Assembly: GCA_039180415.1 (NCBI GenBank)
Contig: JBCDDH010000002.1
Span: 1-64,000, forward strand
Direction of reading: 5' to 3'
Source of the DNA: CAZIXN01 sp039180415
Lineage (GTDB): Bacteria; Planctomycetota; Phycisphaerae; Phycisphaerales; Phycisphaeraceae
Length of the DNA: 64,000 bases
The notes below the pieces were generated by a model. The model searched no databases. It had not been told where the DNA came from and saw nothing but the letters and a program-made list of their open reading frames with translations. The position numbers and the translations under genes were made by a program. The number at the start of each line of letters is the position of its first letter. The stretch's first letter is position 1. Positions 27,426-37,754 of the stretch are shown here, one piece after another.

Positions 27426-29333
27426 TTACCGCGGAACCCGTAGAACGCGAAGATTTTTCTGGAAAGCCGGGCGTTTTCGCCGGCTTGTCAGCGCCAGGCC
27501 GCCGAGTAGAACGCCCGCCGCGGTCGGTTCGGGGACGGCCCCGAAGGCCGAAGCGGGCGGCGACGTCGAGCCCCAGCCGTTGAGCACGGCGTTGAGGTCG
27601 GCCTGCTCGATCCGGCCGTCGCCGTTGAAGTCGCCGTGCGACCAGTCGAGCTGCCGGGTGTCGGTCGAACCGCCCCAGTTGGTCAGCACGGCGTTGAGGT
27701 CGTGTTGATCGACGCGGCGATCGAGGTTGGCGTCGCCGAGCCGGGCCCGCTGCGCGAGCACCGCCGTGTCGGTCTGGATCACGGCCAACGCGTCGTCGAT
27801 CGATACGAGCGGCGTCACCAATCGGTCGAACCAGCCGGTGAACACGCCGTCGGTCTCGGCGAGGACGAAGGGCTCGTAGGCGGGCAGATCGGCCAGCGGC
27901 AGGTTCGGAAAGTTCAGGCCGGGCTCGAGTTCGAGCGTGCCGTCGAGGCGGGCGTCGTCGGCGAAACGCAGCGTGCCGTGGGCGATCGTCGGGATCGGCG
28001 GGGTTTCAGGGAGATCGTCGTCGTCGAGCGGGACGACGGCAAACCCCACGGCCAGCGTCGCGTCGGGGAAGAACCGGCTGAGGCGTTCGGCGTCGACGTT
28101 CAGCACGCCGCCCGACACGCGGACCGTGCCCGCCACGGCGAGTTGCTGGTCTAACGCGAGCGTGCCGCGGCCGGTGAGCGTCCCGCCGGGTTCGACGGCG
28201 GCGGATCGGGCGGCGGCGTGGCTGTCGTCGAGGCGGAGGGTGGCCCGGTCGTCGCGGGTCGGGCCGCCGAGGCGGAGTTCGCCGGCGGTGGCGAGCGACG
28301 CGTCGGGGCCGAGCAGATCGAACCGGTGGCCGTCGCGATCGGCCGTGCCGCCCAGGTCGATCGGGCCTTGGCTGATCAGCGTGCCGCGGGCCGTGACGCG
28401 GGCGGCGGCGACGGGTTCGGCGACGCCGGCGCCGGGGATGGGCCCGAGGCGCAGGCCGCCGGCACCGAGGTGGATCGTCGCGTGTTCGTCGGCGGCCAGC
28501 GTGGCGGGGGCGTGCGGCGCGAGGCCGGCCCGGAGCGTGTCGGCCCGCAGCGTCGCGCCGTCAAGCCGGAGCGAACCCGGGGATGCCACCCCCAAACGCA
28601 GTTCGCCCACGTCTGCGGTCGCCCCGTCGAATAGCTCGGCGTCGCCCGCCGCGGCGTGCCCCAGCGACCAGACGCCCGGCACGTCCAGCAAAGTCCCGTG
28701 GCCCGCGGCGCTGAGCGTTGCGGTTGCCGTGCCCGCGTGCCCGACGGCCAGGGAACCGACCTGCTCGGCCGCGACGCCCGCCGGGTTGCCCAGCGCGAAC
28801 CGCAGGATCGCGCCCTGATCCAGCGACACGGTCGGCCGGCCGGGCGACGGCGGGTGCCAGGCGCTCACAAAGCCGTGCCCGCCCAGGTCCGCGGTCGCGT
28901 GGCCGTCGATCACCAGCCGCCCTTCCGATCCGGCTTGGCCCGCGATGACCAGGTCGGACGCCGGGCCGGTGGTCAGCCGGGCGTGGTCCAACAGCCGCAG
29001 TTCGCCCTCTCCCGCGCGGCCGATCGTCACGTCGTCGAGGCTGTCGGCGATCGCCCCGGTGCCCCGCAGTTCGAGCCCGCCCTGCCCGCCGGTTTGCCGG
29101 CCCAGGGTGATGCCCGCCGACCGCAGGCTGCCGCCCGAGCCGATCGACACCTCGCCCCACGTGTCGTCGCCGATCACGAGCTGCCCGCCGACCGCGACGC
29201 TCGGGCCGTCCAGGATCGCCGGCATCACCTGTCCATTGGACACCACGTCCGCCGATACGAGCGGCGTCGCCCCGAACCACGCCAGCGCGAACGTGGCCAC
29301 GCGTCCGCCACGGCTCTCGGCCAAGCTTGCCAT
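27426..29333 (-). CDS. PEP-CTERM protein with autotransporter-like beta-strand repeats and dockerin-like loops
   Basis: 635 residues from the ATG at 29333, fixed by G-G-A-G-G-G 6 nt upstream and a signal peptide. Residues about 30-450 are short Gly-rich beta repeats of the type L-x-I-G-x-x-G-x-G-x-L-x-L-x-x-G-A-x-x-x-x-G, resembling the passenger strands of autotransporter-associated repeats and suggesting a right-handed beta helix. Residues about 545-600 hold two dockerin-like loops (G-D-A-N-L-D-R-R-V-D and G-D-F-N-G-D-G-R-I-E) followed by V-P-E-P, hydrophobic stretch and basic end. A surface or matrix protein is likely; no enzyme motif seen. Confidence 0.8.
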   Translation of the reverse strand: MASLAESRGGRVATFALAWFGATPLVSADVVSNGQVMPAILDGPSVAVGGQLVIGDDTWGEVSIGSGGSLRSAGITLGRQTGGQGGLELRGTGAIADSLDDVTIGRAGEGELRLLDHARLTTGPASDLVIAGQAGSEGRLVIDGHATADLGGHGFVSAWHPPSPGRPTVSLDQGAILRFALGNPAGVAAEQVGSLAVGHAGTATATLSAAGHGTLLDVPGVWSLGHAAAGDAELFDGATADVGELRLGVASPGSLRLDGATLRADTLRAGLAPHAPATLAADEHATIHLGAGGLRLGPIPGAGVAEPVAAARVTARGTLISQGPIDLGGTADRDGHRFDLLGPDASLATAGELRLGGPTRDDRATLRLDDSHAAARSAAVEPGGTLTGRGTLALDQQLAVAGTVRVSGGVLNVDAERLSRFFPDATLAVGFAVVPLDDDDLPETPPIPTIAHGTLRFADDARLDGTLELEPGLNFPNLPLADLPAYEPFVLAETDGVFTGWFDRLVTPLVSIDDALAVIQTDTAVLAQRARLGDANLDRRVDQHDLNAVLTNWGGSTDTRQLDWSHGDFNGDGRIEQADLNAVLNGWGSTSPPASAFGAVPEPTAAGVLLGGLALTSRRKRPAFQKNLRVLRVPR

Positions 29334-29421
29334 GTTCTTCCCTCCATGATGTCCCGGATTCCTTAACGTCCGCCGTGAGTTATACCCGCCCCGCTCAGCG
29401 GCCGCGCTATGCTTCGCTTCT

Positions 29422-30066
29422 ATGACGCAGCCGTCCCGCAACCCGCAACGCATCGTCGTCGGCATCACCGGGGCCTCGGGGGCGCTGTACGCCACGCGGA
29501 CGATCCAGCTGCTCGTCGCCGCCGGCGTCGAGACCCATGTCGTCGCGTCGGCCCTGGGCCAACGCCTGCTCCGCGACGAGTTGGGCATGGAGAGCATGGA
29601 CCCCGCGCGCCTCGCCGGCCTGCCCGAAGACGCCGAACCGCCGCCCCACCTGGTCCTCCACCACGCCAAGGACGTCGGCGCCACCATCGCCTCGGGCAGC
29701 TTCCGCCACGACGGCATGGTCGTGATCCCCTGTTCGTCCAACACGCTCAGCGCCGTCGCCACCGGGCAGGCCTCGCACCTGATCCACCGCGCCGCCCACG
29801 TCACGCTCAAGGAACGCCGCAAGCTCATCCTGGTCCACCGCGAAACCCCCCTGTCTCGCGTCGATCTGCAAAACCAACTCGCCGCCCACGACGCCGGCGC
29901 GATCATCCTCCCGGCCAACCCGGGCTTCTACATGCTGCCCGACACCGTCGAGCAGCTCGTCGACTTCGTGGTCGGCCGCGTGTTGGACCACCTCGACGTG
30001 CCCCACGACCTCAAGCTCCGCTGGCCGGGGAACATCCGGGCCGTGCGGGCCGCCGCCCCGAATTAA
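29422..30066 (+). CDS. ubiX: flavin prenyltransferase UbiX
   Basis: 214 residues. Makes prenylated FMN from FMN and dimethylallyl phosphate for UbiD-type decarboxylases. Conserved G-I-T-G-A-S-G-A (N-terminal FMN loop), I-P-C-S-S-N-T-L-S-A-V-A-T-G (about 108-121), R-E-T-P-L-S and A-N-P-G-F-Y. Followed 60 nt downstream by the UbiA-family gene, the typical pairing in quinone synthesis; no UbiD gene is in the window. Divergent from the beta-repeat PEP-CTERM gene. Confidence 0.96.
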   Translation: MTQPSRNPQRIVVGITGASGALYATRTIQLLVAAGVETHVVASALGQRLLRDELGMESMDPARLAGLPEDAEPPPHLVLHHAKDVGATIASGSFRHDGMVVIPCSSNTLSAVATGQASHLIHRAAHVTLKERRKLILVHRETPLSRVDLQNQLAAHDAGAIILPANPGFYMLPDTVEQLVDFVVGRVLDHLDVPHDLKLRWPGNIRAVRAAAPN

Positions 30067-30126
30067 TCCGCCGCCCAATGCCCGCCGCGACCGCCGCTAC
30101 AGCGTGGTTCGGTTCGGCTTCCGCCC

Positions 30127-31101
30127 GTGACCTCCGCTCCGATCCCCGATCCTCGGCCCTCGGAAACGCCGATCCGTTCGCTCGCCTCCCAAGCGTCTGC
30201 GCTCGCGGCCGACATCAAGCTCGCCCACACCGTTTTTGCTTTGCCGTTCGCGTTGTGGGCCGCGGTCCTCGCCGCCGCGTCCGTGGGTCGGTTGCCCGCG
30301 GGGGTCGAAGTGACGCTCGTCGTGCTGTGCATGGTCCTGGCCCGCACGTTCGCGATGACCGTGAACCGTTTGGCCGACGCTCGCTTCGACGCGCAGAACC
30401 CCCGCACCGCGAACCGGGCGATCCCCGCCGGGCGGATGAGCCGCCGCTTCGCCGCCGCCGCGATCGCCGCCACCGCGGCCGGCTTTGTCCTCGCCACGCT
30501 GGGCTTCTGGGCTTTCCGCGACAACGCTTGGCCCGCCCTGCTCGGCCCGGCCGTCCTCGCGCTCGTGGCGTCCTACTCCTTCGCCAAGCGCTTCACCGCG
30601 CTCTGCCACGTCCTCCTGGGCGTCGCGCTGGCCGCCAGCCCCGTCGCCGCCGCGATCGCGATCGAGCCCGGCTATCTCGCCAAACCCACCGTCTGGCTCG
30701 TCGCCGGCTTCGTCGCCGCCTGGGTCGCCGGCTTCGACATCCTCTACGCCCTCGCCGACGCCGACGTCGACCGCAAACTCGGGCTCCACGCCGTCCCCGC
30801 CAAGCTCGGCACCGCCGGGGCGCTCTGGTGCGCCCGGGCGCTGCATGCCGCGGCGGTCGTCGCGCTGGGCGTCGCCGTCACGACTTCTCCGCTGCTCGGT
30901 TCCATCACGCAGGCCGCGGCCGCGCTGGTTGTGGTACTGCTCGCCGTGGAGCACGCCTTGGCCGCCCTGGCCCTGCGCCGCCGACGGCACGACCGCGACG
31001 CCCCCGACGCGCCGCTGCTGCACCACGCGTTCTTCACGCTCAACGGCGTCGTCAGCGTCGTCCTGGGCGTCGCGGGGATCATCGACGCCTGGGCCGGCTG
31101 A
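30127..31101 (+). CDS. UbiA-family prenyltransferase (MqnP / 4-hydroxybenzoate type)
   Basis: 324 residues, GTG start. Inner-membrane enzyme joining a polyprenyl tail to an aromatic acid; about eight to nine membrane helices. First Asp-rich motif N-R-L-A-D-A-R-F-D-A-Q-N (near 79-90) followed by P-R-T-A-N-R-A-I-P-A-G, and a second D-x-x-Y-A-L-A-D-A-D-V-D (near 210-220) bind Mg-diphosphate. Anaerobe-type menaquinone by the futalosine route uses such a UbiA (MqnP) with a UbiX/UbiD pair, which would suit this lineage, but ubiquinone-type substrate cannot be excluded from sequence. Confidence 0.9.
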   Translation: MTSAPIPDPRPSETPIRSLASQASALAADIKLAHTVFALPFALWAAVLAAASVGRLPAGVEVTLVVLCMVLARTFAMTVNRLADARFDAQNPRTANRAIPAGRMSRRFAAAAIAATAAGFVLATLGFWAFRDNAWPALLGPAVLALVASYSFAKRFTALCHVLLGVALAASPVAAAIAIEPGYLAKPTVWLVAGFVAAWVAGFDILYALADADVDRKLGLHAVPAKLGTAGALWCARALHAAAVVALGVAVTTSPLLGSITQAAAALVVVLLAVEHALAALALRRRRHDRDAPDAPLLHHAFFTLNGVVSVVLGVAGIIDAWAG

Positions 31102-31125
31102 GCCGACCCGCCGAGCGCTCCGCAT

Positions 31126-31155
31126 AAAAAAGCCCGCGTTCGGACGAACGCGGGC
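31126..31155 (-). terminator. strong Rho-independent terminator
   Basis: Perfect 11-bp inverted repeat G-C-C-C-G-C-G-T-T-C-G (31132-31142 with 31145-31155). On the minus strand it is followed at once by six T (31131-31126), so it ends the 31186 PEP-CTERM gene. On the plus strand it is 24 nt past the UbiA stop but lacks a T tract; it may still act both ways. Confidence 0.85.
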
Positions 31156-31185
31156 TTCCCTTGGATCTTGGAGTGTCGGTGGGCT

Positions 31186-31953
31186 TTACGCCGAGCGACG
31201 ACGCAGCATGGCGGCGGCGCCGAGGCCGAGCAAGGCCGCGGTCGCGGGTTCCGGCACGCCCGTAACGGTGAGGTTATCGAGCGCCACGCCTTCCGAACCG
31301 CCATCGAGCGTCGCGGTGACGGACACGGTGACTTCATCGCCGTCGCCAAGGATGCCGGTGCTGAAGTTGCTGAACACGTTGCTGAGCGTGACGCCATCGA
31401 GGGTCAGCGGGTCATCCAGATCGACGGTGGTTCCGCTGGCGAGGGTGTAGGTCAAGGACGCGTCGGTGTCGGCCGCGGCCGCGAAGGTCGCGAGGGTGCT
31501 GCCGTCGATGCCGACTTCGATCGTGTATTCGTCGGCGTCTTCGAAGTCGCCGAAGGCCGCGAGGTCGAAGGAAACGGCGATATCCTGGGAACCGGGCACG
31601 CTGAAGGTCCAGACCGCGGTGACGGTGCCGCCGGTCGCGGTGGTGTCGCCGTTGACCGTGTCCACGGCACCAAAGAACGGATCAAACGAGCCGTCGGGGG
31701 CTTCGACGATGATGCCCGCGGTGTCGGCCGGGAAGGTGCCCGCGCTGCTGTCGATCAGGGTAAACGGGGCGCCTTCGCCCGAGTCGTACTCCTCGAAGCC
31801 ATCGCCGGGGCTGCCGAAGACGCCTTCGCCGATGAAGCTGGTGAGGTTCGAATCGTCACCGCCGAAGTTGTCGAAGGCGAGGATTTGCGAGGCCGAGGCC
31901 GAGGCACCGAGAGTCGTGGCCGCGAGCGCAGCGACCAAAGCTTGAGTCTTCAT
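31186..31953 (-). CDS. short PEP-CTERM exported protein (paralogue of the 32150 gene)
   Basis: 255 residues. Signal peptide M-K-T-Q-A-L-V-A-A-L-A-A-T-T-L-G-A-S-A-S-A, a single beta-sandwich-like domain starting Q-I-L-A-F-D-N-F-G, many Asp/Gly/Thr, and a C-terminal G-V-P-E-P-A-T-A-A-L-L-G-L-G with R-R-R-S-A. The next gene upstream shares start, end and overall plan, so the two are paralogues. The Shine-Dalgarno G-G-A-G lies in a 10-nt string (C-A-C-G-G-A-G-A-C-G) also found before the paralogue. Function unknown; a carbohydrate-binding or matrix role is a guess. Confidence 0.8.
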   Translation of the reverse strand: MKTQALVAALAATTLGASASASQILAFDNFGGDDSNLTSFIGEGVFGSPGDGFEEYDSGEGAPFTLIDSSAGTFPADTAGIIVEAPDGSFDPFFGAVDTVNGDTTATGGTVTAVWTFSVPGSQDIAVSFDLAAFGDFEDADEYTIEVGIDGSTLATFAAAADTDASLTYTLASGTTVDLDDPLTLDGVTLSNVFSNFSTGILGDGDEVTVSVTATLDGGSEGVALDNLTVTGVPEPATAALLGLGAAAMLRRRSA

Positions 31954-32149
31954 GATCTTCCGTCTCCGTGGGGTTATTCGTGCAAGGCACGTGGGGGGTG
32001 CAGGCGTAAATAGTTTGACGATCCTGCCGTGAACGTCAAGGGGGTTACAGAATTTTCAAGGATTTTGCGGTTGACGCCCACAGAATGCCCCAGGATTGGG
32101 CGGGCTGAGAACTCTGGAATTCACGGGTGTCGGGTTAGTCGCCGAGCAA

Positions 32150-32896
32150 TCAGGCCGAGCGGCGACGGATCATCGCCAGGGCACCCAGGCCCAGCAGGCC
32201 CGCGGCGGCCGGCTCGGGCACACCGCTGATGCTGAAGCTGTCGAAGCCGATGTCCTCGCTGCCGCTGTTGTTGGCGATCGTGACGACCACGTCCAGGAGG
32301 CTGTTGTCGAACGTGGAGATGTCCAGGGCGGCGGGGCCGACGAACGCGTCGACGAAGGGGCCGGTTTCGAGGTCATCGCCCCCGACGTTGAAGACCGACG
32401 TGCCGTTGATCGAGATGTCGAAGACGTCGCCGTCTTCGAAGCCGTCGGACTCGACGGCCCAGGTGAACCCGAGGGTCAGGTCGGTGAAGGCCGTGGCGTC
32501 GATGGTGTCGAAGGTGAGCGTGATCTCGGTGTCGCTGTCCTCGACGGCGAGGAATTGGCCGTGGATGCCGGCGGCGTCCGACAGGTCGTTGAACACGCCG
32601 GGGATCGAATCGACCGCGTCGCCGCCGGTGCCCAAGGTGGCGTCGGCGATGCCGATCAGGTCGCCGCCGTCGGTGCCGGTGCTGCCGCCGGCGGCCGCGA
32701 GGGTCCACGGCGTGCCGAGGCCCGAGTCGAAGAACGTGCCGGTCAGCGTGGTGCCGAACCCGGACACGGTCGCGGGGGTCACGCCGACGGTGAGCGAATT
32801 GCCTTCGAAATCCTGGGACGCGATCACGCTCTGCCCCGACGCCGACGTCGCCAGGGCCGCGGTTCCGAGCGCGGCGATCAACAGCTGAGTCTTCAT
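32150..32896 (-). CDS. short PEP-CTERM exported protein (paralogue of the 31186 gene)
   Basis: 248 residues from the ATG at 32896. Signal peptide M-K-T-Q-L-L-I-A-A-L-G-T-A-A-L-A-T-S-A-S-G, beta-sandwich-like body that starts V-I-A-S-Q-D-F-E-G-N and includes a D-G-F-E-D-G-D-V-F-D-I acidic turn, then G-V-P-E-P-A-A-A-G-L-L-G-L-G and R-R-R-S-A. Same architecture, signal and tail as the neighbour, suggesting tandem duplication. The 196-bp gap between them (31954-32149) holds only the leader of the downstream copy. Function unknown. Confidence 0.8.
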   Translation of the reverse strand: MKTQLLIAALGTAALATSASGQSVIASQDFEGNSLTVGVTPATVSGFGTTLTGTFFDSGLGTPWTLAAAGGSTGTDGGDLIGIADATLGTGGDAVDSIPGVFNDLSDAAGIHGQFLAVEDSDTEITLTFDTIDATAFTDLTLGFTWAVESDGFEDGDVFDISINGTSVFNVGGDDLETGPFVDAFVGPAALDISTFDNSLLDVVVTIANNSGSEDIGFDSFSISGVPEPAAAGLLGLGALAMIRRRSA

Positions 32897-33010
32897 GTTT
32901 TCTCGTCTCCGTGAGAGGTCGTTTGGGTTCACTTTAAGGCGCGGCCCGCAGGCCTCACGGACAGCATTTTTTCAGAACCGTCGTCGCAGTCAACGGTATT
33001 CACACAACTT

Positions 33011-33721
33011 TTACAATTTCTTTTGCTTTTCCCCGCGGCGCGAGCTTCCGGGCGGCGTTGGTTGTGCACGCAGCGGTTCGGAGGAGCGGAGGCGGAGCCG
33101 GACGAGGGCACCGAGCCCCAGCCAAACGGCGGCGCCCGGTTCGGGCAGGACGACCGAGCCGAGGATCGCGACGTTGTCGAAGCCGGTGTAGTCCCCTACG
33201 CCGCGTTGGGTGACGATGAGCGTCAGCGCGATCGTCTCGGAGCCGGCGGGCAGCGGGAGCGTGTGCGTGCCGGACACGTCGGATCGGTCGGCTTGGCCGG
33301 TGACCAGCGGGGTGACGCCCCGCCCGAGGCCGTCGACGAAGACTTCGTAGCCCACGGATTCGCCGGGGTCGAAATCGCGGGCCCGGTAGTCGAAACGCAG
33401 CTCGAGGTCCGTCCGGCCCGCGACGTCCACGGCGGCAAAACGCACAAACACGGCCGGGTCGTCGGGGCGGTCGCGGTCGCCGGCGTCGCGGACGCCCAGG
33501 AAGTCGCCCGAGCCGAGCGTGAAATTGCCCAGGTCGTCGGTGACGCCGAAGTGCCGACCGGGGTGTTCGATCACGCCGGTGGCCGCCGGGTCCGGGGCGA
33601 TGGTGTAGGCCCAGCCCGGCGCGTCGGTCGCGCCGTCGAAATCCTGGAGCGCGAGGAAGGCCGCGGCGGCGGGCGACGCGATCAACCAGGCGGCGGCACT
33701 CAAAATCAGGAACTTAGGCAT
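33011..33721 (-). CDS. short PEP-CTERM-like exported protein
   Basis: 236 residues from the ATG at 33721. Signal peptide (M-P-K-F-L-I-L-S-A-A-A-W-L-I-A-S-P-A-A-A), then a beta-sandwich-like domain whose opening A-L-Q-D-F-D-G-A-T matches the pattern of the two genes downstream, so it is probably a third, more diverged copy. The tail reads L-P-E-P-G-A-A-V-W-L-G-L-G-A-L-V-R-L and then, unusually, continues with about 25 extra polar residues ending in K-K-L instead of stopping at the Arg cluster. That extension could hinder or change normal PEP-CTERM processing. Confidence 0.72.
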   Translation of the reverse strand: MPKFLILSAAAWLIASPAAAAFLALQDFDGATDAPGWAYTIAPDPAATGVIEHPGRHFGVTDDLGNFTLGSGDFLGVRDAGDRDRPDDPAVFVRFAAVDVAGRTDLELRFDYRARDFDPGESVGYEVFVDGLGRGVTPLVTGQADRSDVSGTHTLPLPAGSETIALTLIVTQRGVGDYTGFDNVAILGSVVLPEPGAAVWLGLGALVRLRLRSSEPLRAQPTPPGSSRRGEKQKKL

Positions 33722-33817
33722 GGATGGACGCGCCCGTGTGGAAGGATGTGGGTCCGGAACCCGCATCCTGACGTGATCGCGCGGATGGTTCAAGGGTTTT
33801 CTCGCGCACGCGAAGGC

Positions 33818-33838
33818 CCCCGCGGCGTGACCGCGGGG
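33818..33838 (-). terminator. GC hairpin after clpB
   Basis: Eight-bp perfect stem C-C-C-C-G-C-G-G / C-C-G-C-G-G-G-G with 5-nt loop, 17 nt past the clpB stop. No T run follows, so it may slow or protect the 3' end rather than end transcription alone. Confidence 0.4.
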
Positions 33839-33854
33839 CGTCTCGGGGCAAGGC

Positions 33855-36575
<2,721 letters not shown>

Positions 36576-36679
36576 GGTGGGGCTCCTTCTTGGAGAAGCG
36601 CCTGCGCGGCGGGCGGTCGGGGGCGGGGCCCCCCCCGACACCCCCCGGCAACTTTGTGGCCGGGGCAGCGCGGTGAGGG

Positions 36680-37606
36680 TCAGGTCTGGTTGGCGTCGCG
36701 TAAGGCTTCGTACGCGGCGCGTTGGGGGTCGGTGAGGTCCTTGGGGACGCGGATCATCAGGCGGGCGAGCAGGTCGCCGCGTTCCGCCCCGCCCGGTTTG
36801 AGGGGCAGGCCTTGGCCGCGGAGGCGGAGCTTGGCCCCGCTGGACGTGCCGGGCGGGACGGTGAGGGTGGCGATCTGGCCGTCGGGGGTCTTCACGTCGG
36901 CGGTCCCGCCGAGCGCGGCGGTGGCCGGGTCGAGGGACACGTCGGCGACGAGGTGGTCGCCTTGGATTGCGAAGTCCGGGTGCTTGGCGAGCGTGACGAC
37001 GAGCATCAGCCCGTGCGACTTGAGGCGGATTTTGCTGCCGTCGCGGACGCCGGCGGGGACCTTGACGTCGATGGTCTGGGTGCCGTTGCCGCCCTCGATG
37101 GTCAAGGCGCGGGTGCCGCCGCGCATCGCCTCGTGCAGCGAGACGGTGATCGGGTGCTCCTGCAAGCGGGGCTTGGGGGCTTGGAAGCCCGAGCCTCGGC
37201 CGGCCGCGAAGTCGTCGGCGGCGTGGGCGTCGCGCATCTGTCCGAAGATCGACTCGAAGAAGTCGCTAAACCCGCCCCGGCCGCCGGAGTGCTCGAAGCG
37301 GAAGCCGTGGTCGCCGCCGCCCGTGCCGCGGAAGCCGCCGAAGTTGGCGAAGTCCTCGGGGTTGATCGTTTGGCCCTGCTTCCAGTTCTGGCCGAACCGG
37401 TCGTACTTCTTGCGTTTGTCGGGGTCGGAGAGGACGTCGTGGGCTTCGGAGACCTTGGCGAACTTGGCGGCGGCGTCGGGGTCGTCCTTGTTGACGTCCG
37501 GGTGGAGCTTGCGGGCGAGTTGCCGGTAAGCGCGCTTGACGTCCTCGGGCGAGGCGTCTCGCGCGATGCCGAGGGTCTGGTAGTAGTCTTCGAACGTGAC
37601 GGCCAT
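36680..37606 (-). CDS. DnaJ/CbpA-type J-domain co-chaperone without zinc finger
   Basis: 308 residues from the ATG at 37606. N-terminal J domain (5-70) with the H-P-D motif (R-K-L-H-P-D-V-N), a Gly/Phe-rich linker (about 85-130), then two beta-barrel substrate-binding domains with V-K-V-P-A-G-V-R-D-G and L-T-V-P-P-G-T-S-S-G, as in CbpA. The four-Cys zinc repeats of classical DnaJ are absent. Stimulates DnaK; with clpB 104 nt downstream it would feed the disaggregation system. Confidence 0.93.
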   Translation of the reverse strand: MAVTFEDYYQTLGIARDASPEDVKRAYRQLARKLHPDVNKDDPDAAAKFAKVSEAHDVLSDPDKRKKYDRFGQNWKQGQTINPEDFANFGGFRGTGGGDHGFRFEHSGGRGGFSDFFESIFGQMRDAHAADDFAAGRGSGFQAPKPRLQEHPITVSLHEAMRGGTRALTIEGGNGTQTIDVKVPAGVRDGSKIRLKSHGLMLVVTLAKHPDFAIQGDHLVADVSLDPATAALGGTADVKTPDGQIATLTVPPGTSSGAKLRLRGQGLPLKPGGAERGDLLARLMIRVPKDLTDPQRAAYEALRDANQT

Positions 37607-37669
37607 GCGTGGTTTCCCGGGATGTAACGGCAACCAGCGCGCCAACCGCGCACAGGGATCATCCCGCGT

Positions 37670-37693
37670 AAAACGGCGGAAATCCGCGGTTTT
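37670..37693 (-). terminator. probable terminator after the 37755 gene
   Basis: Ten-bp stem A-A-A-A-C-G-G-C-G-G / C-C-G-C-G-G-T-T-T-T with one G.G mismatch and a 4-nt A/T loop, giving a T-rich 3' side in both directions. Lies between the end of the parA-CBM48 unit and the start of the dnaJ-like gene. Confidence 0.55.
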
Positions 37694-37754
37694 CGGATGA
37701 TTTGGAGATCGGGAAGCTGCCGGAATGGCAGTTTGCCCGTCGATCGGGAGCGGG

